The notes: a model not told the origin generated them from the sequence alone. 64,000 nucleotides of DNA from Methylotenera_A sp040079935 (GCA_040079935.1 JBEBJI010000003.1:91879-155878); one strand, 5' to 3'. Counted from the first letter of the stretch, positions 36,445-45,669 are shown. Numbers and translations: made by a program.

Positions 36445-37008
36445 TTATTTTAACCAAGTTTTTTCGCCGTCACCTTTGTACTGCGTACGAATGTAAGCAA
36501 CTGCTTTAAGGATTTGGTCTGTTGATAAGCCATCACCTGTATGACCTGGCAATTGATTATGCCAAACAAACATGGTGCCACCAGAAGTACCTGGCGTACC
36601 AGCAGCAATGGTTTCAAACATACCTTTATCGGTTGCATTTTTTGCATAAACCCATTTTTGGTCATATGCGCCTTGGCCGCCTGCTGTATTTTTACTAAGT
36701 GATGGCGCCATAATGCCTTCTAATTTACCACCATGACAACCAGTACAATTATTATAGTTGTACTCACGTTTACCTTTTTTAGCAGCCTCAGCATCCGCCA
36801 TATAGATTTTTGTGTATGGATTCACACAAGTTTCTAAAAACTGTTTTGCCTCTGGCGTATCTGTATCAACCGCTTTAATCGCTAAAGGTTTATTATCTAT
36901 TGTAGAAACCAAATTACACGCTGCATTTGCTTGAAATGAAAGTGTAAGACCTGCCAATGCCAACATAGAAACAACTAAAGTTGACTTAAGTGCTTTATTG
37001 CCAAACAT
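36445..37008 (-). CDS. xoxG: Periplasmic cytochrome c, electron acceptor of XoxF
   Basis: 187 residues. A Sec signal peptide (about 1-29) and one haem site CTGCH at 88-92; the likely Met ligand is in GGTMFVWHNQ. It belongs to the cytochrome cL (MxaG/XoxG) group, which takes electrons from PQQ methanol dehydrogenases and passes them to the respiratory chain. It lies in the same block as xoxJ and xoxF, which supports the assignment. It has a strong AGGAG site. A lipoprotein paralogue follows immediately downstream. Confidence 0.9.
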   Translation of the reverse strand: MFGNKALKSTLVVSMLALAGLTLSFQANAACNLVSTIDNKPLAIKAVDTDTPEAKQFLETCVNPYTKIYMADAEAAKKGKREYNYNNCTGCHGGKLEGIMAPSLSKNTAGGQGAYDQKWVYAKNATDKGMFETIAAGTPGTSGGTMFVWHNQLPGHTGDGLSTDQILKAVAYIRTQYKGDGEKTWLK

Positions 37009-37139
37009 GTTTTCTCCTAATCTATTTTATACAATATGAGCAACGTCTTACATGCACTTGCATCTCGAACGTCTGCTAATTAAACGAACATCTTTCTACT
37101 TGGTTGACATTATTTTGTCACAAAATAAGAAACGATATT

Positions 37140-38075
37140 CTACTCGGTTTTTGGCACAACTGCACCCCGTTCTTTATTAGGATTTTTACCTTTCCCTTCC
37201 TCAACAACAGGCACATGCGGAATGCCATAGTCATCTAATATTTTTATAATTTTGTCTGCATTGCGGTCAAGTGCAGCTTGAATTTTTTCCATACGCTCTT
37301 TATCTTTTTTACGTACACCTACCGAAATATTCCAAAACTCTTTACCTTTTGCCTTGCTAACCGCGTCATGCCCTACATATTCTGGAATCATTCTAACCTC
37401 CATTGGCACGCTGTTTTGTTTTGCAAAATAGCCCCCAATCGGCCCCCAAGCCACTGCAATATCAATTTCTTTTTTAGCTAAATCATCAATCAAATAGCTT
37501 GGTGGTAAATTTAAGTCGCGCTGCATACGATAAGGGCGCGCATTACCAATTAAACCATTCTCATCCATTGGAATAGTAGCAGGGCTTTGCCCGACGACAC
37601 CAATCACACCTTTTTTCAAATCTGGAGAAGTCCAATCCGTAATATTGTAGTTGCTCTCTTTCCGCCATACATAGACATGACCAGAGCGATAGTAAGGTTT
37701 AGATGTGCGCAACACATCATTGCCATCTGCAGTGCCCATAATTACATCGCAACGTTTAGCGTTAATAGTGTTGCGATAAAAGCCCATGCGGTCTGGCCAA
37801 AACTGATAAGTGAGTTTTAAACCTAAATCCTTAGCTAATACTTCTGCAATTTTATTTTCAAAACCTTCTTGTTTTGAGTTTGAATAAGGCATATTTTCAG
37901 GATCTGCACATACTTTAAATTCAGTACCATCGTCCACGCGCTGCGCTTCCCCTCCGCGACCTGAGCTTAAATCAATGTTTGCTAAATCATCTGCTGCATA
38001 ACTTACGTTGGCCGTAATTGCCAATACAGCAACGACACTTGCCAACAAACTGGATTGCTTAATATGTTTCAACAT
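37140..38075 (-). CDS. xoxJ: XoxJ/MxaJ-like periplasmic protein
   Basis: 311 residues with a signal peptide (about 1-27) and a type 3 solute-binding fold (KVCADPENMPYSNSKQEGFE at about 54-73). XoxJ/MxaJ proteins are thought to help activate or assemble methanol dehydrogenase rather than to serve an ABC transporter; no permease genes are near. It lies between xoxF and xoxG on the same strand. An imperfect hairpin (38112-38135, CTACAC with GTGTAG) is in its leader. An AAGGAA site precedes the ATG. Confidence 0.92.
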   Translation of the reverse strand: MLKHIKQSSLLASVVAVLAITANVSYAADDLANIDLSSGRGGEAQRVDDGTEFKVCADPENMPYSNSKQEGFENKIAEVLAKDLGLKLTYQFWPDRMGFYRNTINAKRCDVIMGTADGNDVLRTSKPYYRSGHVYVWRKESNYNITDWTSPDLKKGVIGVVGQSPATIPMDENGLIGNARPYRMQRDLNLPPSYLIDDLAKKEIDIAVAWGPIGGYFAKQNSVPMEVRMIPEYVGHDAVSKAKGKEFWNISVGVRKKDKERMEKIQAALDRNADKIIKILDDYGIPHVPVVEEGKGKNPNKERGAVVPKTE

Positions 38076-38280
38076 TATTTGAATTCCTTATTAAAATTAC
38101 ATATAAATTAACTACACCACTGCGTGTGAGTGTAGCTAAAAATAAAAGTTCTTACCCACTAAAATTTCGTACTATCAATGACAAGCCCTAGCATTGTAAA
38201 CAAATTTTTATTTTTAGCTATACTCTTCTGTATAACGCTTAATAATTCTTCTGGATGACTGAATATTTTTAGCACAAATA

Positions 38281-38310
38281 AAAACACCTCGCCGAAGCGA
38301 GGTGCTTTAT
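38281..38310 (-). terminator. Intrinsic terminator after xoxF
   Basis: On the minus strand CACCTCGC-TTCG-GCGAGGTG (38285-38304), an eight-base GC-rich stem with a TTCG tetraloop, followed by TTTTTATTT. It lies about 35 bases after the xoxF stop and suggests that xoxF is made mostly as its own mRNA, with weaker or separate expression of xoxJ and the cytochromes. Confidence 0.9.
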
Positions 38311-38341
38311 AGAACGTATCTAACTAGTAATTAAAATCTAA

Positions 38342-40219
38342 TTATAGTTTGAATACTGTTAATGCACCGCCGCCAGGAGCAGCGTTGTATTTAACAAGTT
38401 CAGCATAACCACCAGCAGCACCAAGTGCGTCTGTTGGATTAGTCATACCAAGGTTCATCGCTACACCAGCCCAGCCACCAATGCCTGATAGCACGCCAAC
38501 GTGTTGTTTACCTTTGTGACCATATGTGAATGCATTACCAATCACGCCAGAACCTACTTGGAATTTCCAAAGTTCTTTACCTGATTGCGCATCTAATGCC
38601 TTCATCCAGCGATCAAGAGTACCGTAGAACACTAGGTTAGATGCTGTAGTTAACGCACCGCCCCAAGCAGAGAATTTCTCTTTGTTGTACCATACTTTTT
38701 TGTTGGTCATTGGATCATAAGCAGCAAAGCCACCCATTACGCCATCTGGACCTGGGAACATAGTTAATGTTGCACCAACCCAAGGTTGACCAGCAGTGTA
38801 TTTAGACTCAACTGGCTCGTATGTCATACATACGTGGTTAAGTGGTGAATACATTAAACCAGTTTTTGGTGAGTAAGCAGCTGGTTGTTGGTCTTTAGTA
38901 CCCAATGCAGCTGGGCATACGCCTTTAGCATTGTAGTCTTGGTGAGTTGAAGCTGTCGCCACTTTTTGTGGAACGCCAGTTTTCATATCAACGCCAGTTG
39001 CCCAGTTAACAAATGGGTGTACTTTCTCAGCAGCAACTAATTTACCGTTACCTGCATTGAATGTGTACGCAAAACCGTTACGGTCATGGTGCCATGCGTA
39101 TGTTTTGCCACCTTTGTCGAACAAGATAACTTCGTTGATGCCATCATAATCCCACTCATCGTGTGGCGTCATTTGATAGCCCCATTTAGCCATACCTGAA
39201 TCTAAATCACGTGCAAAAATAGTCATAGACCATTTGTTGTCGCCTGGACGTACGTCTGGGTTCCAAACAGATGGGTTACCTGTACCGTAGTACACTAAGT
39301 TTGTGCGTGAATCATATGGCCACCAGCCCCATGTAGAGCCACCACCATGTTGCCAACCATCTTTAACTGCTTGTGGTTTCAACCATGTACGTGTACCCAA
39401 TTCTTTTTCGCCGATTTTGATTTCGCCAGCTTTAAGCGCTTCGAAAGAACCGCCTTGTTTGTTGCCACCGTTGATGTCTTTGTAAACTGACAAAGCACTG
39501 TACTCTGGTGTGTCAGCATTGAAGCCGTCACCAATCAACATTTCAGCATCTGGGCCTGTTGAGTAGGCTTTCCATGCTAAAGAACCATCTTTTAGGTTGT
39601 AAGCAGCGATAAAGCAACGTACGCCGAACTCAGCACCTGAGCAACCAGTTAAGATTTTGTCTTTGATTACGTGTGGTGCATTAGTGTTAGTTGCGCCAAC
39701 TTTTGGATCGTTTACTAATGTTGACCAAACTTTAGCACCAGTTTTAGCATCAAGCGCTACTAAGTTACCGTCATTTTGTTGAAGCATGATTTTGCCATCG
39801 CCGAAACCAAGACCGCGGTTTACGTTATCGCAACATAAAACAGCTTGTACTGATGGATCTTGTTTAGGGAAATATTGCCAAACGATTTTTTGATTATCGT
39901 TTAAATCTAAAGCATATACGTTGTTTGGGAATGCTGTATGTACATACATCATGTTACCAACAACAACAGGTGAACCTTCGTGACCACGGTTTACACCAGT
40001 TGCGAATGTCCAAGCAGCTTTAAGGTTTTTTACGTTACCTTTGTTAATTTGTGCAAGTGAGCTGTAGCCTTGGTTCGTGTGATTACCACGTGGGTGAGCC
40101 CAGTTGTTTGCATTTGCCATCGCTGCCTCTTGGTCTGCTGCTGCTGATGCAACCATTGGCATTGCCAATGTAGCGCCTGCAACTAAACCTAAAGCTAGCT
40201 TAATTGTATTGAATTTCAT
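38342..40219 (-). CDS. xoxF: Lanthanide-dependent PQQ methanol dehydrogenase XoxF
   Basis: Periplasmic methanol (alcohol) dehydrogenase, 625 residues with a signal peptide (about 1-28) and an eight-bladed propeller. Active-site landmarks in precursor numbering: the vicinal disulfide C129-C130, metal ligands E197 and N315 (YGTGNPSVWN), catalytic base D357, and D359 in DEWDYDG. The second aspartate two residues after the catalytic one is the hallmark of lanthanide-binding XoxF; calcium enzymes (MxaF) have alanine there. No small-subunit gene (mxaI) is in the window, as expected for XoxF. A GGAGA site is eight bases before the ATG. The clade within XoxF cannot be fixed by eye; clade 4 would fit Methylophilaceae. 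Confidence 0.97.
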   Translation of the reverse strand: MKFNTIKLALGLVAGATLAMPMVASAAADQEAAMANANNWAHPRGNHTNQGYSSLAQINKGNVKNLKAAWTFATGVNRGHEGSPVVVGNMMYVHTAFPNNVYALDLNDNQKIVWQYFPKQDPSVQAVLCCDNVNRGLGFGDGKIMLQQNDGNLVALDAKTGAKVWSTLVNDPKVGATNTNAPHVIKDKILTGCSGAEFGVRCFIAAYNLKDGSLAWKAYSTGPDAEMLIGDGFNADTPEYSALSVYKDINGGNKQGGSFEALKAGEIKIGEKELGTRTWLKPQAVKDGWQHGGGSTWGWWPYDSRTNLVYYGTGNPSVWNPDVRPGDNKWSMTIFARDLDSGMAKWGYQMTPHDEWDYDGINEVILFDKGGKTYAWHHDRNGFAYTFNAGNGKLVAAEKVHPFVNWATGVDMKTGVPQKVATASTHQDYNAKGVCPAALGTKDQQPAAYSPKTGLMYSPLNHVCMTYEPVESKYTAGQPWVGATLTMFPGPDGVMGGFAAYDPMTNKKVWYNKEKFSAWGGALTTASNLVFYGTLDRWMKALDAQSGKELWKFQVGSGVIGNAFTYGHKGKQHVGVLSGIGGWAGVAMNLGMTNPTDALGAAGGYAELVKYNAAPGGGALTVFKL

Positions 40220-40273
40220 CTTTTATCTCCAAAGTTATATTACTAAGGGTTAATTACAAAGTAAACTCGAATT

Positions 40274-40377
40274 TTGCAACTCTTACTTTTGATAATTATT
40301 GCAAATTTAAAGCATACTTTTCGTCACATTATTCATGTGAGAGTTGCAATATAAATCAAGTTAATATGAATTGCAAC
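40274..40377 (-). promoter_or_regulatory. xoxF upstream region with four TTGCAA sites
   Basis: The 272-base gap between xoxF and the divergent pip gene is AT-rich. Four TTGCAA hexamers (40274, 40299, 40344, 40371) fall within 103 bases. Two form GTTGCAAT/ATTGCAAC (40343-40350 and 40370-40377), and AGAGTTGCAA (40340-40349) is the inverse of TTGCAACTCT (40274-40283). These look like paired regulator sites at 55-160 bases before the xoxF ATG. The regulator is unknown. Confidence 0.5.
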
Positions 40378-40491
40378 ACTTTGGTTACAATTTATTAACA
40401 AATAATTCAATTAATTTTTAGTGGCATTTGCGGCATTTTTCTAACCGTGTAAAATAGTGAATAAAATCAAATAGAAAGCATAAAGATAGCG

Positions 40492-41472
40492 ATGTATCAA
40501 AGCACTTACAATTTGTATCCCGAAATCGAACCTTTTAACAAAGGTCGCCTAAAAGTTAGCGATTTACATGAGATTTACTACGAGGAGTGTGGCAGTCCAG
40601 ATGGTGCGCCAGTAGTATTTCTGCATGGCGGGCCTGGTAGCGGCTGCAACCCGACACAGCGGCGCTTTTTTGATCCAAAACATTATCGAATCATTTTACT
40701 AGATCAGCGCGGCTGTGGGCGTAGCACGCCGCAAGGCGAGGTGCGCGATAACACTACGGATGATTTAGTTAAAGACATAGAAGCCTTACGTCATCATTTA
40801 GACATCGCTAGGTGGCACGTATTTGGTGGCTCTTGGGGCAGCACATTAGCACTCGTCTATGCGATTAATCACGAAAGTTGTATTATTTCTTTAACCTTGC
40901 GTGGTGTTTTCTTAAGTCGCGAAGCAGAATTGGCTTGGTTTTTAGGTGGTATAGAAGGATTTTATCCCGAAGTCTGGCATAAGCTAATCAGTTATTTACC
41001 TGAAAGTGAACGCGAAGACGTGTTAGCCGCTTACTCTAAACGCATTTTTTCTAATGACAGCCAAATAAACGTGCCAGCAGCTATTCAATGGAATGCGTTT
41101 GAATCTTCCATCATGCGCTTAAAACCTGCTGAAACTAGCGCCAACTCCGCCCCAAAAACTGCTGAAGATATTCAAAAAGAACAGCCGATTGAGGTAGCGC
41201 GCGCGCGCGTTCAAATTCACTACATTCAACATCAATGCTTTATTGATGGTAATGCAATATTAAGTACGACCACAAAATTAAATCACATTCCTACCGTGAT
41301 CGTGCAAGGGCGTTATGACATGGTATGCCCCCCGCAAACCGCATGGGCGTTATCTCGCAGCATGCCAGATGCTGAATTTGTAATGGTGGCCGATGCAGGT
41401 CATTCGGCCATGGAGCTAGGCATTGCCAACGCATTGGTGGCGGCAACCGAGAAATTTAAAGCTTTAACATAA
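40492..41472 (+). CDS. pip: Proline iminopeptidase
   Basis: 326 residues, alpha/beta hydrolase that removes N-terminal proline from peptides in the cytoplasm. The nucleophile elbow is GGSWGSTLALVYA (serine about 118), with aspartate in QGRYDMVCPP and histidine in ADAGHSAME. The oxyanion segment LHGGPGSGCNP is present. A CAP-like helical insert lies between. First of three closely spaced genes (pip, yihY-like, TPR/oxygenase). Confidence 0.95.
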   Translation: MYQSTYNLYPEIEPFNKGRLKVSDLHEIYYEECGSPDGAPVVFLHGGPGSGCNPTQRRFFDPKHYRIILLDQRGCGRSTPQGEVRDNTTDDLVKDIEALRHHLDIARWHVFGGSWGSTLALVYAINHESCIISLTLRGVFLSREAELAWFLGGIEGFYPEVWHKLISYLPESEREDVLAAYSKRIFSNDSQINVPAAIQWNAFESSIMRLKPAETSANSAPKTAEDIQKEQPIEVARARVQIHYIQHQCFIDGNAILSTTTKLNHIPTVIVQGRYDMVCPPQTAWALSRSMPDAEFVMVADAGHSAMELGIANALVAATEKFKALT

Positions 41473-41482
41473 AAATTAAAAT

Positions 41483-42790
41483 ATGGCTTTTATCAACGCA
41501 GAAAAACTTGCAAGGCTAAAAAAAATTGCTAAGCTAGAAAGTTTAGCGCATCACCCTGCGCTTGTTAAATCCATTAGCGCTTACGCCAAGCGCGAATATG
41601 CTACACCCTTATTTGTATTACGCGAGACTTTGGCTGGCTTTGCGCGTCACAATGTGTTTGGCATGTCGGCCTCCTTGTCTTTTTACGCGCTTTTTGCACT
41701 GATTCCTTTAGTATTGCTAATTTTCTTTTTATTAAGCCATTTGGTATTTTCATCCGATTATGCCATCGTCAAACTGGCGATTCTCACTGGTAATTTAGTG
41801 CCCGAATTCAGTAGCAAAATTATGGTAGAAGTTTACAGCGCCACACAAACCAAAGCGGCATGGGGCGCACTGGGCTTATTTGTATTGCTATGGACGATTA
41901 CACCACTGGCAAGCTCACTTCGTTCCGCTTTTTATAACATTTCTTCCATGGTAGAAGCGCCTTCGTACTTCAAACGTAAACTCAAAGATGTGGTTTCTGT
42001 ACTCGGCATTTTGTTGCTGTTTTTCTTATTTACTTCGGCAGGCTTTATTATTGAAAAAGTAGTCCGCTTTTTAGCGGTGCATTTACCCGTGCTACAACTC
42101 AACACCGTCGGCGCTATTGGGACGCTACTACTTACAGCGTTACTAATTTCCATCTTTTACAGAGTGTTTTTTCCCATGCGCGTCGCCTTCATACACTTAC
42201 TGCTAGGCGCTTGTTTAACGGCTTTGCTATGGCTGCTGATGAGACCCGCATTTGGCTTATTTTTGTCGATTAATAAAGACTACGGCGCAATTTTTGGTGG
42301 CATGAAAACAATGTTCGTTTCCATTACTTGGCTTTATTTAAACTTTGCGGTGTTTTTGCTGGGTAGCGTACTTATCTCCACTTTGCGCAAAAAAGATGTC
42401 TTGCTACTGAAAGGTTTATTTAATAGCTCTCCTAATAAAGTCAATTATATAGAAGCGCTGATGACGCGATATGGACTCACTTTGCGACGGGGCGAGTACA
42501 TTTTTGAGCGCGGCAACACCGAACGCAATTTATATTATTTAGTGGAAGGTAAGGTCAACCTAAGTAATAATGGCGCGATTGCGCGTGAAATAGGCGCTGG
42601 CGATTATTTTGGCGAACTGGCGATGCTTACCAAACAGCCGACCACTTCAGACGCCATTGTGGCTTCTGATGAGGCGCGTATTATTGTGGTTTATGCTGAA
42701 AATATCGACAGCATGTTAGAAGATGACCCTAAAATTGCCATGCAGTTATTAAGGCAAATGGCCGGTCGAATACAAACAAACTTTAGCTAA
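41483..42790 (+). CDS. YihY/BrkB membrane protein fused to a cyclic-nucleotide-binding fold
   Basis: 435 residues. Residues about 40-305 are the YihY/virulence factor BrkB domain with six membrane helices (start SASLSFYALFALIPLVLLI). Residues about 325-432 are a cNMP-binding jelly roll (RRGEYIFERGN, YYLVEGKV, GDYFGELAML). In the phosphate-binding cassette the normal arginine after the proline is missing (QPTTSDAI), so canonical cAMP binding is doubtful. The fusion puts a sensory or structural domain on the cytoplasmic end of a probable transporter-like protein. It is 10 bases after pip. Confidence 0.9.
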   Translation: MAFINAEKLARLKKIAKLESLAHHPALVKSISAYAKREYATPLFVLRETLAGFARHNVFGMSASLSFYALFALIPLVLLIFFLLSHLVFSSDYAIVKLAILTGNLVPEFSSKIMVEVYSATQTKAAWGALGLFVLLWTITPLASSLRSAFYNISSMVEAPSYFKRKLKDVVSVLGILLLFFLFTSAGFIIEKVVRFLAVHLPVLQLNTVGAIGTLLLTALLISIFYRVFFPMRVAFIHLLLGACLTALLWLLMRPAFGLFLSINKDYGAIFGGMKTMFVSITWLYLNFAVFLLGSVLISTLRKKDVLLLKGLFNSSPNKVNYIEALMTRYGLTLRRGEYIFERGNTERNLYYLVEGKVNLSNNGAIAREIGAGDYFGELAMLTKQPTTSDAIVASDEARIIVVYAENIDSMLEDDPKIAMQLLRQMAGRIQTNFS

Positions 42791-42800
42791 GATTTTAGAC

Positions 42801-44315
42801 ATGGCAAATACACTCACATCACAACCAAACCCACAAGAAGTGCAAAGCCTTGTAAATGCATTAAATAATGGTCAACTTGCGCAAGCTGAAAGCCAAGCCA
42901 AAAACTTAATCGCCAGGCATGCCAACGTGTTTATTTTGCATCACGTGCTTAGCCTAGCTTTAGATGGCCAACAGAAATATGCAGAAGCTGTTGTAAGCTA
43001 TAAAACCGCACTTAAATTACAGCCCAATACACCAGATTTGCTATTTAATTTAGGCATCGCGCTCACTAATATAAATCAATTGGACGAAGCAGAAACTGCC
43101 TACCGCCAAGCGATTCAACTTAATCCGAATTTTTTTGAAGCCCATGGCAATTTAGGCACGGTTTTACAGCGCCAAGGCAAGCTGAAACAGGCGATTGCAT
43201 GCTATCAAAAAGGCTTAAAAATTAATCCGCAAGATGCGCGCGGTCACTTTAATTTAGGCACAGCGCAACGTGATGAAGGCTCATTAGCAGAGGCCATTGA
43301 GAGCTATCAAAAAGCCATTACCTTATTTCCCAACTATACAGATGCCTACAATAATCTGGGCGAAACGCTGCGCGACCGGGGCGACATGGATGATGCGGTT
43401 AAAAGTTACCAAGCCACGCTTAAGCTTAATCCAAACCATCCTGGCGCAAACTACAACATGGGTGAGTTTTTGTATCTTGCCAAAAAATATGATGAAGCGA
43501 TTCCATATTTTGAACGCTCACAATTGGACGATTGGCAAGCACGGAAACTATATTGCTTGTATAAAGATGAACAATTCGATGCCTTCAAGACCTATAGGGA
43601 CGAGCTTGCTGGCGGCATGCCAAATACGTCACCATTTCTTGCAACATTATCTACTCATTACAGCATTAATTTTAACGAAACTGACCCTTACAGTTTTTGC
43701 AAAAACGGGTTGGATTTCGTGTATCAAAATTCAATACTGGATAAAAATAGTCCACTTTTAAAAGACTTGTTAAACGACATTCACAATGCCGACATAGCAC
43801 AGCGCGTGCAGGGCATGCTGCACAATGGCAAACAATCGGCTGGCAATTTATTTAAACGACCAGAAGCCTCATTCCGCGCGCTTGCAGAACTAATAAAGCA
43901 AGAATTTATTAACTACAAAAATAAATTTGCAGGCGCAGATTGCGAACTCATAAAATCATTCCCAACCGAGCTGGAATTCACCAGCTCGTGGTATGTCAAA
44001 ATGCAGCAAGGTGGTCATTTAAGCGCGCACATTCATGAAATAGGCTGGATTAGCGGCGCGGTTTACTTGGCAATGCCTACACCAAAAGATGGCTCAAACG
44101 AAGGCGCTTTTGAATATGGCACGCATGGCGACGATTATCCTCAGAAACACAAAAACTTCCCTGTTGCGCATGTAATGCCAAATGTTGGCGATATTGTGCT
44201 ATTTCCCTCTTCTTTATTTCACCGCACTATCCCTTTTAATTCTAATGAGCAGCGCATTTGTATTGCGTTTGACCTAAAACCGGATGGCGATATTTTTATT
44301 AAAAATAGCTACTAA
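42801..44315 (+). CDS. TPR protein with C-terminal putative 2OG-Fe(II) oxygenase domain
   Basis: 504 residues. Residues about 5-250 contain six or seven TPR units (recurring AxxxYxxALxLxPN and NLGxxxxxxG patterns). The C-terminal part (about 380-500) fits the putative 2OG-Fe(II) oxygenase family that often follows TPRs: possible iron ligands are in HLSAHIHEIGWISG and in FPSSLFHRTIPF, with the arginine of NEQRICIAFD as a 2-oxoglutarate contact. Substrate unknown. No signal peptide, so cytoplasmic. Ten bases after the yihY-like gene. Confidence 0.85.
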   Translation: MANTLTSQPNPQEVQSLVNALNNGQLAQAESQAKNLIARHANVFILHHVLSLALDGQQKYAEAVVSYKTALKLQPNTPDLLFNLGIALTNINQLDEAETAYRQAIQLNPNFFEAHGNLGTVLQRQGKLKQAIACYQKGLKINPQDARGHFNLGTAQRDEGSLAEAIESYQKAITLFPNYTDAYNNLGETLRDRGDMDDAVKSYQATLKLNPNHPGANYNMGEFLYLAKKYDEAIPYFERSQLDDWQARKLYCLYKDEQFDAFKTYRDELAGGMPNTSPFLATLSTHYSINFNETDPYSFCKNGLDFVYQNSILDKNSPLLKDLLNDIHNADIAQRVQGMLHNGKQSAGNLFKRPEASFRALAELIKQEFINYKNKFAGADCELIKSFPTELEFTSSWYVKMQQGGHLSAHIHEIGWISGAVYLAMPTPKDGSNEGAFEYGTHGDDYPQKHKNFPVAHVMPNVGDIVLFPSSLFHRTIPFNSNEQRICIAFDLKPDGDIFIKNSY

Positions 44316-44598
44316 AATTTTCCTTACAACGCATAATAAATGTGTCAAAATTATGTACTTAGTTGACGAAATTCGACCGCCTGAATTTCAACATTAATAA
44401 CAAAACTGTCAATCTAAAAATAAGTTATACGAAAAGCATGTGTTGAAAAAATCTATTACCCATTGATTTTATTCAATAATTTTACGTTTTTGTGCTTAAT
44501 TTTTTATTCTCGCTAATTTTTAAGTTAAATTGGCTTAAACATTGCTTTAAATATCATTAGTAGGCCATACACGAGCCTATACCAGAGGGAAGATACAA

Positions 44599-45669
44599 AT
44601 GACGAATGAACAACTATTTGATGATTGCTCGGTGTTGATTGTAGATGATCAATCTACCAGCAGAACTATACTCACGCACGTCGTCAAAAGTATTAACTCT
44701 AAAATCAAAGTGATCGAAAAAACTAACCCAGAACAGGCGTTGGAATGGGCGACAGAACATAAAGCAGATTTAGTATTTGTAGATTATGTGATGCCAGAAA
44801 TGAACGGTACCGACTTTGTTCGTTTACTTAAAACATTGCCACAATATGAATCTGTACCTGTAATTATGATTACGATTAAAAAGGATGCTGACACACGCTA
44901 CGCAGCGCTTGACGCTGGTGTGGCTGATTTTTTAAGCAAACCTGTTGATATTTATGAGTGCACTGCGCGTAGCAAAAACTTGCTCACCATGCATCAGCAA
45001 CATATTGCGCTACAAAATCGTAGCAATTTGTTTGAAAACTTAGTAAAAGCCGCCACCGGAGAAATTAAGTCGCGAGAAAAAGAAACTTTAATGCGGCTAG
45101 CGCGAGCTGGTGAGCACAAAGATTATGACACTGCCATGCATTTGCAGCGCATGTCTTTATATAGCCGAGCCATTGCTGAAACAATTGGTCTTAGCGACGA
45201 AGAAGCTGAAATTATCGAGCTTGCGGCGCCCTTGCATGACATTGGTAAAATTGGCATTCCAGATAGCATTTTGCTTAAAAAAGGCAACCTAGATGACCAA
45301 GAGCTGAAGTTGATGCGTAAACACCCGATAATAGGGTATGAGATTTTGCAAGATAGCCCATCGAAATATTTACAAAAAGGTAGCGAAATCGCATTAGCAC
45401 ACCATGAACGCTTTGATGGCTCGGGCTACCCCTATGCCCTCAAGGGAACAGATATTCCGCTCTCTGCACGCATAGTAGCGATTGCAGATGTGTTCGATGC
45501 GCTAACTAGCGTGCGCCCTTACAAAGAAGCTTGGAGTATCGACAAAGCGCTTGAATACGTGCGTGAAGAAAGTGGTAAACATTTTGATCCTGACTTGGTG
45601 AAAGTCATGCTAACTATGCGGAGCCAACTGGAAAAAATTCAGAGTGAGCACGCAACAGCTATTCACTAA
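44599..45669 (+). CDS. rpfG: Two-component regulator RpfG: receiver plus HD-GYP phosphodiesterase
   Basis: 356 residues. A receiver domain (about 8-130, phospho-acceptor D62 in LVFVDYVMP) precedes an HD-GYP domain with H213-D214 (LHDIGKIGIPDS), KHPIIGYEIL, the HHERFDGSGYP motif (268-278) and IADVFDALTS. HD-GYP enzymes degrade cyclic di-GMP; all catalytic elements are present. With rpfC and rpfF nearby it is assigned as RpfG, the output of DSF perception, rather than a generic HD-GYP regulator. An AGAGGGAAG site precedes the ATG. Followed by a terminator. Confidence 0.9.
   Translation: MTNEQLFDDCSVLIVDDQSTSRTILTHVVKSINSKIKVIEKTNPEQALEWATEHKADLVFVDYVMPEMNGTDFVRLLKTLPQYESVPVIMITIKKDADTRYAALDAGVADFLSKPVDIYECTARSKNLLTMHQQHIALQNRSNLFENLVKAATGEIKSREKETLMRLARAGEHKDYDTAMHLQRMSLYSRAIAETIGLSDEEAEIIELAAPLHDIGKIGIPDSILLKKGNLDDQELKLMRKHPIIGYEILQDSPSKYLQKGSEIALAHHERFDGSGYPYALKGTDIPLSARIVAIADVFDALTSVRPYKEAWSIDKALEYVREESGKHFDPDLVKVMLTMRSQLEKIQSEHATAIH

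Noticed and set aside
37140..38075. Amino-acid ABC transporter binding protein
   Set aside because: The solute-binding fold is present, but no permease or ATPase genes are near and the gene lies between xoxF and xoxG, as xoxJ does.
38076..38341. Possible pqqA peptide gene near xoxF
   Set aside because: No short frame with the Glu-x3-Tyr core was found in the gaps around xoxF, xoxJ or xoxG.
38342..40219. Calcium-type methanol dehydrogenase (MxaF)
   Set aside because: The residue two after the catalytic aspartate is Asp, not Ala, and no mxaI gene is present.
43297..43761. 154-residue open frame inside the TPR/oxygenase gene
   Set aside because: Shadow frame of the TPR repeats without a ribosome site or domain.
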